DNA of 41,389 bases from Methylacidiphilum caldifontis. Its GTDB lineage: Bacteria; Verrucomicrobiota; Verrucomicrobiia; Methylacidiphilales; CAMAQI01. The stretch spans positions 1-41,389 of the forward strand of contig CAMCSM010000015.1 of the NCBI GenBank assembly GCA_945877805.1. Direction: 5' to 3'. The notes under the pieces were generated by a model, which was not told where the DNA came from, ran no database searches, and worked only from the letters and a program-made list of their open reading frames with translations. Shown piece after piece: positions 24,269 through 32,174 of the stretch; the first letter of the stretch is position 1; each line of letters begins with the position of its first letter. The translations under genes and the position numbers were made by a program.

Positions 24269-25691
24269 TAACGACGGTCCTTAGGATCAATCACCGTAAC
24301 GCCAATATTTTCTCGTAACTCAAGGGATTCGAATGCCGGATCAACGATCAACCGCGGTTCTACTTTTAAAATAAGATCAAATCCATCGGGACCTCCAACC
24401 TCAAAGTATCCTACGGAATGAAAACCTCTCAGATACCAAGGAATCGGCCAGTATGATGCCCCCTCAACGGCAATTCGAATTTCATGATTGAGTGATTTCT
24501 GTTTTTTTTCTACTACCGATAGAACTCCTTCAATCTCTTTCGATGTTGCTGAATAGGAATACGGATAAAAGACCGCTTGCGAAGGCCTCCACTGCAGGCA
24601 ATAAAAACCGATCCCGAGAAGGAATAGCGCAATAATTGCTCCAACTTGATGAACGAATGATGATCTCAAAAAGGCGGCCAATTTACATCCGACAGCAGGG
24701 AGAATAAGACTCCACGCCAACAAAAGAAGCCACGGAGTTTTATAAGAAATCAATGAGTAACTCATGAGCTGACAAAGAGCGATCCATTTCCACTCACGAA
24801 CCCAAGAGGGAGCCATAGGCTCCTTTTTTAAAGGGATCCACGGAATGATCCAAACAAGGGAACAGAGAAACAAGGAAGCATTGAACGGGAATAATCCAAA
24901 GAGTGACTGGAAATACCAAAAAAACGGCTTCGCATGTCCTAACTCCGTTTGATAGCACCAAAAAGTACTCCATGAACGTGCAATGCCGCGGAGGTCATGA
25001 AAAAAACCGGAGTAAAATAAAGTAGAAACGAATACCGCTGTCCCCCAAAAAAAATAAGCGCCGGGGGATCGAAAAAAGAGAGTCAGATAAGATCGAAACG
25101 ATCCCGTTAACCCCCACGCAAAAATCGTGCAAACCGGAAGCAGAACCCATGTTTCCTTACTCGACTGAAACAACCCCGCAAAAATCCCTGCAAAGAGCAT
25201 CATGACCCCGCTGGCTCTCGCTCTTGAGAAATAAAGACAACTTAAAAGCGAAATTCCGAAAAAAACGAAAATCGGCTCATGAATCGCCTGCGAGTGATAA
25301 TAAATTAAATAAGGATGAGCGGCAAAAAGAAGCCCGGTTAAAAACGCTGCAAGAGTCGAATGCCGAGCGAGCATCAGCAAAAAAAGAGCCAGGGTTAAAA
25401 TCGAACAAAAGATTCCCGACCGACGAAGAATCGGCTCCGACCACTCCTCCCATTGGGGACTCTGATGAAAACCAAGAAAAAGTTGGCGAAGATAAAGGGG
25501 AGTAGGACCATGATGATGAAGTGGGTCATACTTCATGTAGCCACTCTTCATTCCTTGTTGCAAAATCCATGCTTGAGTCGATTCATCGTTATGAAAAGGA
25601 AGTTTTTGAGTAAGTTCAAAACGGAAAAAAAACAGACCAACAATAGAAGCGTGAATAAAGAGAACGAAAAAAAAGAGCCGCTTATTTTCAT
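24268..25691 (-). CDS. GT39-like membrane glycosyltransferase (TIGR03663/Agl23-like), 1-base frameshift near the start
   Basis: The main frame (25563-24268, 431 aa) lacks its front. Extending it upstream in the same frame gives HASIVGLFFFRFELTQKLPF followed by HNDESTQAWILQQG, the luminal DE-containing loop expected of GT-C enzymes. An ATG at 25691, 1 bp after the regulator's stop, reads MKISGSFF and would join this frame if the A8 tract at 25667-25674 (T8 on the coding strand) had nine bases. The repaired protein is 474 aa with about nine to eleven membrane helices and a GFDLILKVEPRLIVDP segment near its soluble C-terminus. Such enzymes use polyprenyl-phosphate sugars; the acceptor is unknown. 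The frameshift may be sequencing error, slippage or phase variation. Confidence 0.7.
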
Positions 25692-25692
25692 T

Positions 25693-26483
25693 CTAAGATT
25701 CACTTTTATATTTTTTGCGATATTGAAACGGAGTCATTTTTATTTTTTTGATAAACTCCCGATTGAGATGGCTTTGGTCGCAAAAACCGGTGTCGTAGGT
25801 AATTTCAGAAATGTTTTTATCGGTTCGAATCAAAAGCTGACAAACCGAATTTAATCGAATTTTTCGAAGAAATTGCATCGGGGTCATCTGAAAGAGTCGA
25901 CTAAACCGGCGATTCAACGTGCGTGGCTCTAACTTGGAATGCTCCGCCACGTCCTCCAAATCAATTCTCTTCGAAAAATGAGTTGAAGGTAAGAGAGTGC
26001 CTTATTAATTTCAGGCGAGGAGGTGATTCCTTGATTGGTCTCGGAGACCTGATACGTTGTCCCCACAAGCCCCACGACTCTCTTCTTCGAATCGAAAACA
26101 GGAAACTTATTGGTTTCATACCAATAAACAGAGAGATCGGTGTGAGGAACCAGCTCGATTCGATGAAGGAGCGGCATTCCGGTTTTTAAAACCACTTGAT
26201 CATCCGCCATAAATTTCTGGGCAAGATCGATCGGGAAAAAATCTTCATCCATTTTACCAAGCATCGATCGCTCCTCAGAGCCCACCGCATTCAAGTGAAA
26301 TGCGCGATTCACAGCAATAAATCGACCCTCCTTATTTTTGACAAAAAGATGGACATCGAGCAGAAGATTCATTAACTGAAAAAGGAGATCCGAGGAGATC
26401 GGAAAAGATTCAAATTCCTGAGAAAAAAGGAGTCGATCGGCGGGCTGACCCAAAAAAGAGCTCCGTGTGTTCATCTTCGCCAT
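25693..26483 (-). pseudogene. PAS-AraC family transcriptional regulator, split by a 1-base frameshift
   Basis: The first part (start taken at ATG 26483, MAKMNTRSS) holds a PAS domain: FVKNKEGRFIAVNRAFHLNA, GKMDEDFFPIDLAQKFMADD and YWYETNKFPVFDSKKRVVGL. The second frame (25959-25693) holds the AraC two-helix-turn-helix domain: DVAEHSKLEPRTLNRRFSRL and ISEITYDTGFCDQSHLNREF. They join as LQLIFSKRIDLEDVAEHSK if the T5 tract (A5 at 25974-25978) had six bases, giving a 263-aa protein. It may regulate the surrounding operon and the shared 17-bp motif, by inference from its position. It lies between apbE (9 bp) and the glycosyltransferase gene. Confidence 0.8.
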
Positions 26484-26491
26484 AGCACATT

Positions 26492-27388
26492 TCAATCTAC
26501 CGTCCTCTTTTCGTTTGGGAAAGCCCCAAAACACAACAGCTCACTTTGCTCTGTTTCTTGGATACAAAAAAGTTCTTCAGAGGAGGAATCCAATCGATCC
26601 TGAAACCATTTTAACGGCAGCAGCATTGCCGCTGTCGAAAGGGCATCGCTTCGAGCCGCACTTTTTGCAAAGGTCCAAGCTCGAAATCGTGTGGTTGGCA
26701 TCCCCTTTTGCGGATCAATAATATGGATTCCCTTGATCGGAATCCCAGAGGCCCCGAGAGATCTCTCTGAAATTTCATATTCTTTTTTTCCAAGGGACAC
26801 CTCCCATCCCATTTTGCCCTCAGGAGGGGCTCCCGCAAGAAGACTACTCCCTCCCCCGGAAAGCAGAAAACGAGGAAGATCCCACACCTTTAAAAGGAGT
26901 GCCACTCGATCGAGTGCATACCCTTTACCGATTGCCCCAAGATCAAATGAGACAGGAAGATCGCTGGCAAGTTCGACGCTTCGGTTCGCCTCATCAAAAA
27001 TTAATATCCCTTTCGATTCAGCCGTTAATTTCTTTTTCGAAGCAAACCATTCAGACCAACGTGAGGCATTCCCCTTCTCATCTTTAATCACTTTCATCGA
27101 ATGACCGACATTCGGATCAAAAGCCCCTTCGGTTTCCTGACAAAGCTGAAGGGAAAGAGAGAGCGAACGCCTTGCATGCTCTCCAATGAAAATCGATTCC
27201 CCCAGCCGCATCGCATTGATGCGACTGATATCACTTTCCTCACGATAAAAGCTTAGCTCCGACTCAATTTCATCGACAAGACGCCAAGCCTCTAAGGCGG
27301 CCTGCTTGGCATAGACCCCATCATCAGAATCGATCCAGATTTCAAAAACTGTCGCCATCGCTTGATGCTCAAAACGATGTGACTTCAT
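26492..27388 (-). CDS. apbE: FAD:protein FMN transferase (ApbE family)
   Basis: This 298-aa protein has the family motifs: MATVFEIWID near the start, EIESELSFYREESDISRIN, LCQETEGAFDPNVG, VSFDLGAIGKGYALDRVA, FLLSGGGSSLLAG, and the Mg-binding end HIIDPQKGMPTTRFRAWTFA with ARSDALSTAAMLLP. ApbE attaches FMN covalently to Thr/Ser of extracytoplasmic flavoproteins (such as Nqr/Rnf subunits), usually outside the inner membrane; here no signal peptide or lipobox is evident, so it may act in the cytoplasm or use another start. No flavoprotein target is seen in the window. It follows the truncated oxidoreductase after a 42-bp AT-rich gap. Confidence 0.9.
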   Translation of the reverse strand: MKSHRFEHQAMATVFEIWIDSDDGVYAKQAALEAWRLVDEIESELSFYREESDISRINAMRLGESIFIGEHARRSLSLSLQLCQETEGAFDPNVGHSMKVIKDEKGNASRWSEWFASKKKLTAESKGILIFDEANRSVELASDLPVSFDLGAIGKGYALDRVALLLKVWDLPRFLLSGGGSSLLAGAPPEGKMGWEVSLGKKEYEISERSLGASGIPIKGIHIIDPQKGMPTTRFRAWTFAKSAARSDALSTAAMLLPLKWFQDRLDSSSEELFCIQETEQSELLCFGAFPNEKRTVD

Positions 27389-27430
27389 ACTGTTAAGTTA
27401 AAAATTTAATCTTTCACTCAAGCCCTTAAA

Positions 27431-27949
27431 TTAAGGGGTTCCGTAAACCTCAACTTCAATATAGTGATTTGCCGCATTCGAGGTATTGCCCTTGCTAAAA
27501 AGTCGGACGTAACGTCCCGAAATCTTATTCAATGGAATGACTTTTCCTTCATTCGTGTCGATGTAGGAAAGATTCATTCCTGCGCCGAGTCCTAACGAAT
27601 TATCACGATCGTTATTGAAAACCACATGAAAGCCATTCTTCAAAAAAGCGATCGCAGGGGCGTAATGCAAATGATTCGGAGTGACGATCGAGACAAAGTC
27701 GATCCGCTCACTTTCCGGAAGCTTGGCCTCCCCTTTCGCCATCGAATTAAAATCAGAATAAATACGACGAGGATCGATAAATAAATTTTTTCCAGAAATC
27801 TGATTTCTCTCCTCTTGTGAGGAAAAACATCCGGCAACCAACTCAATTTGACCATCCAAATTCGCGGCCATCCGGTGAACTCCTCCAATGAAGGAGCCTT
27901 CCCCTCCCCAAATCATCCCCATTCGGATCTTTCGAGGCTTTTGACTCAT
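27431..27949 (-). CDS. Truncated Gfo/Idh/MocA oxidoreductase fused to a discoidin-like tail (chimeric frame)
   Basis: The frame is 172 aa. Residues 1-110 are the N-terminal Rossmann half of a cytoplasmic Gfo/Idh/MocA enzyme ([46 protein letters not shown]) and end just where the EKP/DKP catalytic motif should follow. From residue 111 the sequence changes to [40 protein letters not shown] and VEVYGTP, the end of an F5/8-type-C (discoidin)-like carbohydrate-binding domain from secreted proteins. A deletion has fused two unrelated genes in frame. It lacks the catalytic domain and is probably a non-functional relic. Its start overlaps the upstream isomerase stop (27946-27949). Confidence 0.75.
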   Translation of the reverse strand: MSQKPRKIRMGMIWGGEGSFIGGVHRMAANLDGQIELVAGCFSSQEERNQISGKNLFIDPRRIYSDFNSMAKGEAKLPESERIDFVSIVTPNHLHYAPAIAFLKNGFHVVFNNDRDNSLGLGAGMNLSYIDTNEGKVIPLNKISGRYVRLFSKGNTSNAANHYIEVEVYGTP

Positions 27950-28980
27950 GCGACCTCTTTTGAAAAAGCCGCGTCAAAAGCGACTGCATTCTGCGTAAAC
28001 TGAAGTCGACGAACAAAATCACACGATTCCTTCGCTCCATGAAGACGATCCATACGAGCATCTTCCCACTCAACGGAAAGCGGCCCTCGATATCCGATAT
28101 CATTGAGAGCAACGATCACTTTTTCAAAATTAATATTGCCACGCCCTAAAGAACGAAAATCCCAAAAACGGCGACGATCCCCAAAGGGAAGATGCCCTCC
28201 AAAAACTCCGACCGATCCATCTCCACTCTTCCACCACACATCTTTCATGTGCGCATGAAAAATACGCTCGGCAAATCGATAGATAAATTGGACATAGTCC
28301 ACCCCTTGATAGCCAAAGTGTGAGGGATCAAAATTAAATCCAAAACGCGGATGTCCTTTCACCGCCTCCACCGCCTTTTCTGCGGAGACAATATCGAAAG
28401 CAATCTCTGTCGGATGAGCCTCCAGGGCAAAATAAACATTATTCTCCTCAAAAACATCGAGAATCGGAAGGAAACGATTCGCAAAATCCGCATATCCTTT
28501 TTCCCAGTATCCAGTAGGAAGCGGAGGGAATGCATACAGAGAATGCCAAATGGAAGAACCGGTAAACCCATTGACCACCACCCGCTCTGGTTTGAGTCCC
28601 GCTGGCGCTGCATCAAAAAATTTCCGTGCGGCACGCGCCGTCACTTTCATCCGTTCCGCTGCACGTTGTCGAACTCCCTCAGGCTCCCCATCTCCCCAAA
28701 TCTCCACGGGAAGAATCGCCTGATGTCGCTCGTCGATTCGATCACAGATCGCTTGCCCAATCAGATGAGAGGAAATCGAGACACAGGTTAAGCCATGAGA
28801 TTGTAGTAATTTCCAAAGCTCCGGAATGTACTCCTTTTTTTCAAGGGCGAGTACGGGGTCAAAGTGATCTCCCCAACAGGCCAACTCAACGCCATCAAAA
28901 CCGAGGGCTTTGACATGAACAAGAAGCTCTTTTAAGGGCAAGTCCGCCCACTGTCCGGTAAATAAAGTAACAGGTCTCAT
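27946..28980 (-). CDS. Sugar phosphate isomerase/epimerase (xylose-isomerase-like TIM barrel)
   Basis: This 344-aa protein of the AP endonuclease 2/xylose isomerase-like fold has no signal peptide. Likely metal-ligand segments are visible: [13 protein letters not shown] (Glu), [14 protein letters not shown] (Asp/His), [12 protein letters not shown] (His) and [14 protein letters not shown] (Glu). Such enzymes isomerise or epimerise ketoses or keto-inositols and are regularly paired with Gfo/Idh/MocA oxidoreductases in sugar or inositol pathways, as here on both sides. The start is 24 bp after the repaired stop of the upstream oxidoreductase, and the end overlaps the truncated Gfo/Idh by an ATGA junction. 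Confidence 0.88.
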   Translation of the reverse strand: MRPVTLFTGQWADLPLKELLVHVKALGFDGVELACWGDHFDPVLALEKKEYIPELWKLLQSHGLTCVSISSHLIGQAICDRIDERHQAILPVEIWGDGEPEGVRQRAAERMKVTARAARKFFDAAPAGLKPERVVVNGFTGSSIWHSLYAFPPLPTGYWEKGYADFANRFLPILDVFEENNVYFALEAHPTEIAFDIVSAEKAVEAVKGHPRFGFNFDPSHFGYQGVDYVQFIYRFAERIFHAHMKDVWWKSGDGSVGVFGGHLPFGDRRRFWDFRSLGRGNINFEKVIVALNDIGYRGPLSVEWEDARMDRLHGAKESCDFVRRLQFTQNAVAFDAAFSKEVA

Positions 28981-29003
28981 AAATAATTCTTTTTAATTTA
29001 ATT

Positions 29004-30349
29004 TTAAACAGCAAACATCTCGGGGTCAGATCGATCACCTTACGGGCCTCAACAGCCGCATTCACCGGAAAGATCGAGGCCTCACTCTCAAAGGCATGAT
29101 CGGCGGCACAGTTCAAATGCCCTTTTCCACGAACCACCTCAAAAAAGTTTTCAAGATGCGGCTGATGAAGTTTTTTATTCAATACAACGGGAATCTCAAA
29201 CCCTTCAGGCGGCTTACTCTCCCGTGAATCGACTTTCTCTACAGGGGCCGCAACATAGGCCGACTTCGCAAGATAATGTTTCTCAACAAGCGGTTCCCAC
29301 GAAGGGGCCGTAGTCTCACGATAGACTTTCGTCAGACGCGGATTTTCTGAAATCTGCAGCGACCCTTGATCCCCATTGAAAAGCTCGAAATACCCCCCCC
29401 CGGAACTCGTCGTCGTTTGCACCTGATAAAAGGCACGCGCCGTCCCATGCTCAAGGGGATACTCATAAACGACCATCACATTATCGTAATGCTGTCGCCC
29501 TTTGTAATAATCAGTTCCACCCGAGGCCATTAGACTTTTCGGACGAACCCCGAAATACCAATTAAAAATATCGATCTGATGTGCCCCAAGATCAGAAATC
29601 GGCCCCCCACTTAAATCACGGAACCAACGCCAATTACGGAACTGATGCATATCTTTAAAACCAAACCGACTCAATGTCGCCGCGGGAATTTCGTAAGCCT
29701 TCGGAAAACCAACATCTTCTGCCACCGCACGATTCCACTGAGCACTCGCACAGGTCATCTTCCCGAGAAGATTTCCCTTTTGAATCAAATTAAAAAGGGA
29801 GTGCATATAGCGAGGATTACTACGACGTTGATGGCCAATCTGCAGAAGCTTCCCCGTCTCTCGCATCGTACGCACCATCGAACGAGCCCCTTCCACGGTG
29901 TTTGACATCATCTTTTCACAATAAACATGGAGGCCCGCCTTCAGACAGAGATTCGTATGCGGAGCATGCCAGAAATCGGGAGTCGCAATCACCACCGCAT
30001 CAAGTTTCTCTTTTTGAAGCATCTCTTCGATCTCGATGTACCCTGTTGCCTCCATTCCCGCTTGCTTCAATTTGTTAACGGCATATTTGCGGGCATAATC
30101 CCAAATATCACAGACCGCGCGAACACGAATATTCGGAATTTGAAGCAGGGCATCCATTAAAATACGTCCTTGAGCCCCCACCCCCACAATCGCAATCTGA
30201 ATATCATTCGAGGAAGAGGCGGCTACCGCTTTCGCTTCGCTCTCCCCAAACGCCCACGAGCTGGTGAGAATCGTCCCCGCCCCAAGAAGCGCCGAGCGCG
30301 CCATAAAATCTCGTCGAGTCAATAGGGAACCAAAAGTCGGTTGTTTCAT
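29004..30349 (-). CDS. Tat-exported Gfo/Idh/MocA-family oxidoreductase, 1-base frameshift at the extreme C-terminus
   Basis: A twin-arginine signal (SLLTRRDFMARSALLGAGTI) is followed by a Rossmann fold (IAIVGVGAQGRILMDALLQI, VVIATPDFWHAPHTNLCLKA, GLHVYCEKMMSNT, with EKM instead of EKP) and a C-terminal domain with GGPISDLGAHQIDIFNWYFG. The frame as given runs on to 28895, overlapping the next gene by 86 bp with a non-homologous, odd tail. One more C in the C4 tract (G4 at 29022-29025) would give VIDLTPEMFAV-stop at 29004-29006, a normal end (448 aa). It lies 63 bp after the DoxX-like gene in an operon preceded by the shared 17-bp motif. Confidence 0.85.
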
Positions 30350-30412
30350 AGTTTTTTTCCTTGAAGTCTCTTTAAAGAATGAGCGTGAATAGAAGAACGA
30401 ATTAATTAAAAA

Positions 30413-30937
30413 TTAGCGAATGATCTCCAGTTTGTTATGCGCAGATAAATGGAGTGCATAAGCACAAAGCGCCACGTGCACCGCTAAAGCCGAAACACCG
30501 TCGTTCTGATTAATCATAATTAACCCAAAGGTCAGGGAAATATAAAGCAACCCCATCACATACAGGGAAAGACGGGTGAAAAGACCGAGCAATAAACAGC
30601 CTCCAGTGAGAAGAAGGAGCGGCCCCAATACGGTGATGAATGCATTCAACATCAAGGGATGAAGGAGTGGCTCCTTTTTAAAAGTATTTAATAAAGAATC
30701 CGGAAGCCCATGGTAATTTCCCAATGCATAAAACTTGTATTTAACCACGACAATCGCCCCCGTGATATCCGGATTCCCTGCCTCATCTAAAAGCGGCTCC
30801 TGAACAATTTTAAAACCGGAAAACTTTTCAACTCCTGTCAGCAAAGCACGAAAACCTAACCAAAGGCGAAGCAGCCAAAAACTGAGAGTTGAAGGATTTT
30901 TTCCGATTTCAATAAGCCATTGGATAATTGTTTTCAT
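30413..30937 (-). CDS. DoxX-like membrane protein
   Basis: This 174-aa protein has four hydrophobic segments (about residues 17-38, 95-118, 122-142, 148-165). The first helix has the DoxX/DoxD look: SFWLLRLWLGFRALLTGVEK, followed by FSGFK. A polar insert of about 50 residues (PLLDEAGNPDITGAIVVVKY) separates helix one from the rest. DoxX-like proteins are small inner-membrane subunits linked to quinone or redox chemistry; the function here is unproven. It is the first gene of the minus-strand operon, which fits accepting electrons from the exported oxidoreductase encoded next, but that is inference. The operator motif lies 59 bp upstream. Confidence 0.75.
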   Translation of the reverse strand: MKTIIQWLIEIGKNPSTLSFWLLRLWLGFRALLTGVEKFSGFKIVQEPLLDEAGNPDITGAIVVVKYKFYALGNYHGLPDSLLNTFKKEPLLHPLMLNAFITVLGPLLLLTGGCLLLGLFTRLSLYVMGLLYISLTFGLIMINQNDGVSALAVHVALCAYALHLSAHNKLEIIR

Positions 30938-30975
30938 TTGATAATTCCTTGAGAAGGTTTGTTATGATACTCTAA

Positions 30976-31012
30976 CTGATCGACGAACTAATATATTGGA
31001 TAAAACGGACAA
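30976..31012 (-). promoter_or_regulatory. Candidate operator: 17-bp motif plus GATCAG box (copy 2)
   Basis: On the minus strand TTGTCCGTTTTATCCAA (31012-30996) is followed after 14 bp by GATCAG (30981-30976), identical in sequence and spacing to 19639-19675. A -10-like TATCAT lies just downstream (about 30968-30963). The position, 59 bp before the DoxX-like start, parallels copy 1. Confidence 0.65.
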
Positions 31013-31077
31013 AAAATAGAATAAATTGCTCTAAAATCTCATTGACGACCTCCCCCCTCTTCTCCCAACTCTTTAAA

Positions 31078-32061
31078 ATGCAGCTTCTCCTCTTTGCCTT
31101 TTTTCTGAACTCCCTCCTGCTTTTCTCTCAGCCCCCCGAGAGCTACTCCGTCTGTACCTGGAATATCGAGAACTGGGGGGTCACTGACCGATTTGTCAAC
31201 GGACGATTCGAAAAAGAGGCGATGAAGCCGGAGGAGGAGATGAAATCCGTTCTCACGATTCTGAAACGAATTCACCCTGATATTCTCGGTGTCAGTGAAA
31301 TCCTCCGTGATCCTCAAGACCGTTTCCTAAAACTCCTCCAAGAGCGCCTTAAAAAAGAGGGCCTCGATTACCCCTATTTTGCCACCGTTCACGGAAGCGA
31401 CTCCCGAATCCAATGCGCCGTTTTCTCTCGTTTTCCCATACTCGAACAATATTCCCATTCCGACCTACAATTTGAAGTCACCCATCAATCTAAAGAAAAA
31501 AAACGAGAGCGTTTACGCCAAGGACTATTACGAGGACTCCTCCATCTTCGTATTCAAATCACTCCCGATTACGAACTGCAACTCATGCAGGTCCACCTCA
31601 AATCGAAACGCCCCGATCCCTCCCTTCTTTCCGATTCTCCCGATGAAACCGGTGATGACTACGTACGACGTCAGGAAGCCCTCCTCATCAAAAACACCAT
31701 GAACCGAATCCTCGTTGCCCAGCCCGAAGTAAATCTGCTGCTGATGGGAGATCTCAATGATACCCCTCGCAGTAAGGCGGTTAAAACCATGATCGGAACG
31801 AAAGGAAGCGAGACCCCCACCTACGACCTCTGGCTCCAAGACTGGCTCGGGGATTGGTGGACTCACTTCTACTTTCCTGACAAATCCTATAGCCGTATCG
31901 ATTACATGATCGCTAGCGAAGGACTGATGCGAGATTGGATCAAAGAAAAATCGTTCATCTACCGTTCCAAAGAGGGGGACCCCGAATCCTATCTCACCAC
32001 CTCTGCCAGCGACCACCGTCCCCTTGTTGCTTTCTTTAGAGCCTCTGATAAGCGGAAGTGA
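31078..32061 (+). CDS. Exported endonuclease/exonuclease/phosphatase (EEP) family protein
   Basis: The start is placed at ATG 31078, giving 327 aa with a signal peptide (MQLLLFAFFLNSLLLFSQ). EEP fold motifs appear in order: TWNIENWG (Asn), ILGVSEIL (catalytic-metal Glu), MQVHLKSKRPD, LLLMGDLNDTP (Asp/Asn), YSRIDYMIAS and TSASDHRPLVAFF (Asp/His). These are the Mg-binding and catalytic residues of the DNase I/sphingomyelinase/phosphatase superfamily; the substrate (DNA, lipid or phosphosugar) cannot be told. It lies alone and divergent from the DoxX operon, sharing the 140-bp region that carries the operator. Repeats follow it. Confidence 0.88.
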   Translation: MQLLLFAFFLNSLLLFSQPPESYSVCTWNIENWGVTDRFVNGRFEKEAMKPEEEMKSVLTILKRIHPDILGVSEILRDPQDRFLKLLQERLKKEGLDYPYFATVHGSDSRIQCAVFSRFPILEQYSHSDLQFEVTHQSKEKKRERLRQGLLRGLLHLRIQITPDYELQLMQVHLKSKRPDPSLLSDSPDETGDDYVRRQEALLIKNTMNRILVAQPEVNLLLMGDLNDTPRSKAVKTMIGTKGSETPTYDLWLQDWLGDWWTHFYFPDKSYSRIDYMIASEGLMRDWIKEKSFIYRSKEGDPESYLTTSASDHRPLVAFFRASDKRK

Positions 32062-32069
32062 GGTCTGGT

Positions 32070-32132
32070 AACAAGCCCATTAGCCCATCAGCCCATTAGT
32101 GTAGCGGTTTCGGTCTTTGACCGATTTATGAT
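32070..32132. repeat. AGCCCAT tandem words and second copy of the 27-bp repeat
   Basis: AGCCCATTAGCCCATCAGCC followed by CATTAG (about 32073-32098) is a short three-unit tandem. It is followed by the 27-bp hairpin repeat at 32106-32132, identical to 24242-24268. No gene is present; the hairpin could terminate the EEP transcript. Confidence 0.6.
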
Positions 32133-32174
32133 AAATCTCTTTTCAAATATTCAACGGAATGCAAAATCGTCGCA

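Noticed and set aside
28895-29003. C-terminal extension of the Tat-Gfo/Idh protein ([13 protein letters not shown]...)
   Set aside because: The tail is unlike the family and overlaps the isomerase gene; a one-base loss in a C run explains it, with the natural end at 29004.
32070-32100. AGCCCAT tandem as a possible CRISPR or VNTR
   Set aside because: Only three units of about nine bases with no spacers; too short for CRISPR and no cas genes are nearby.
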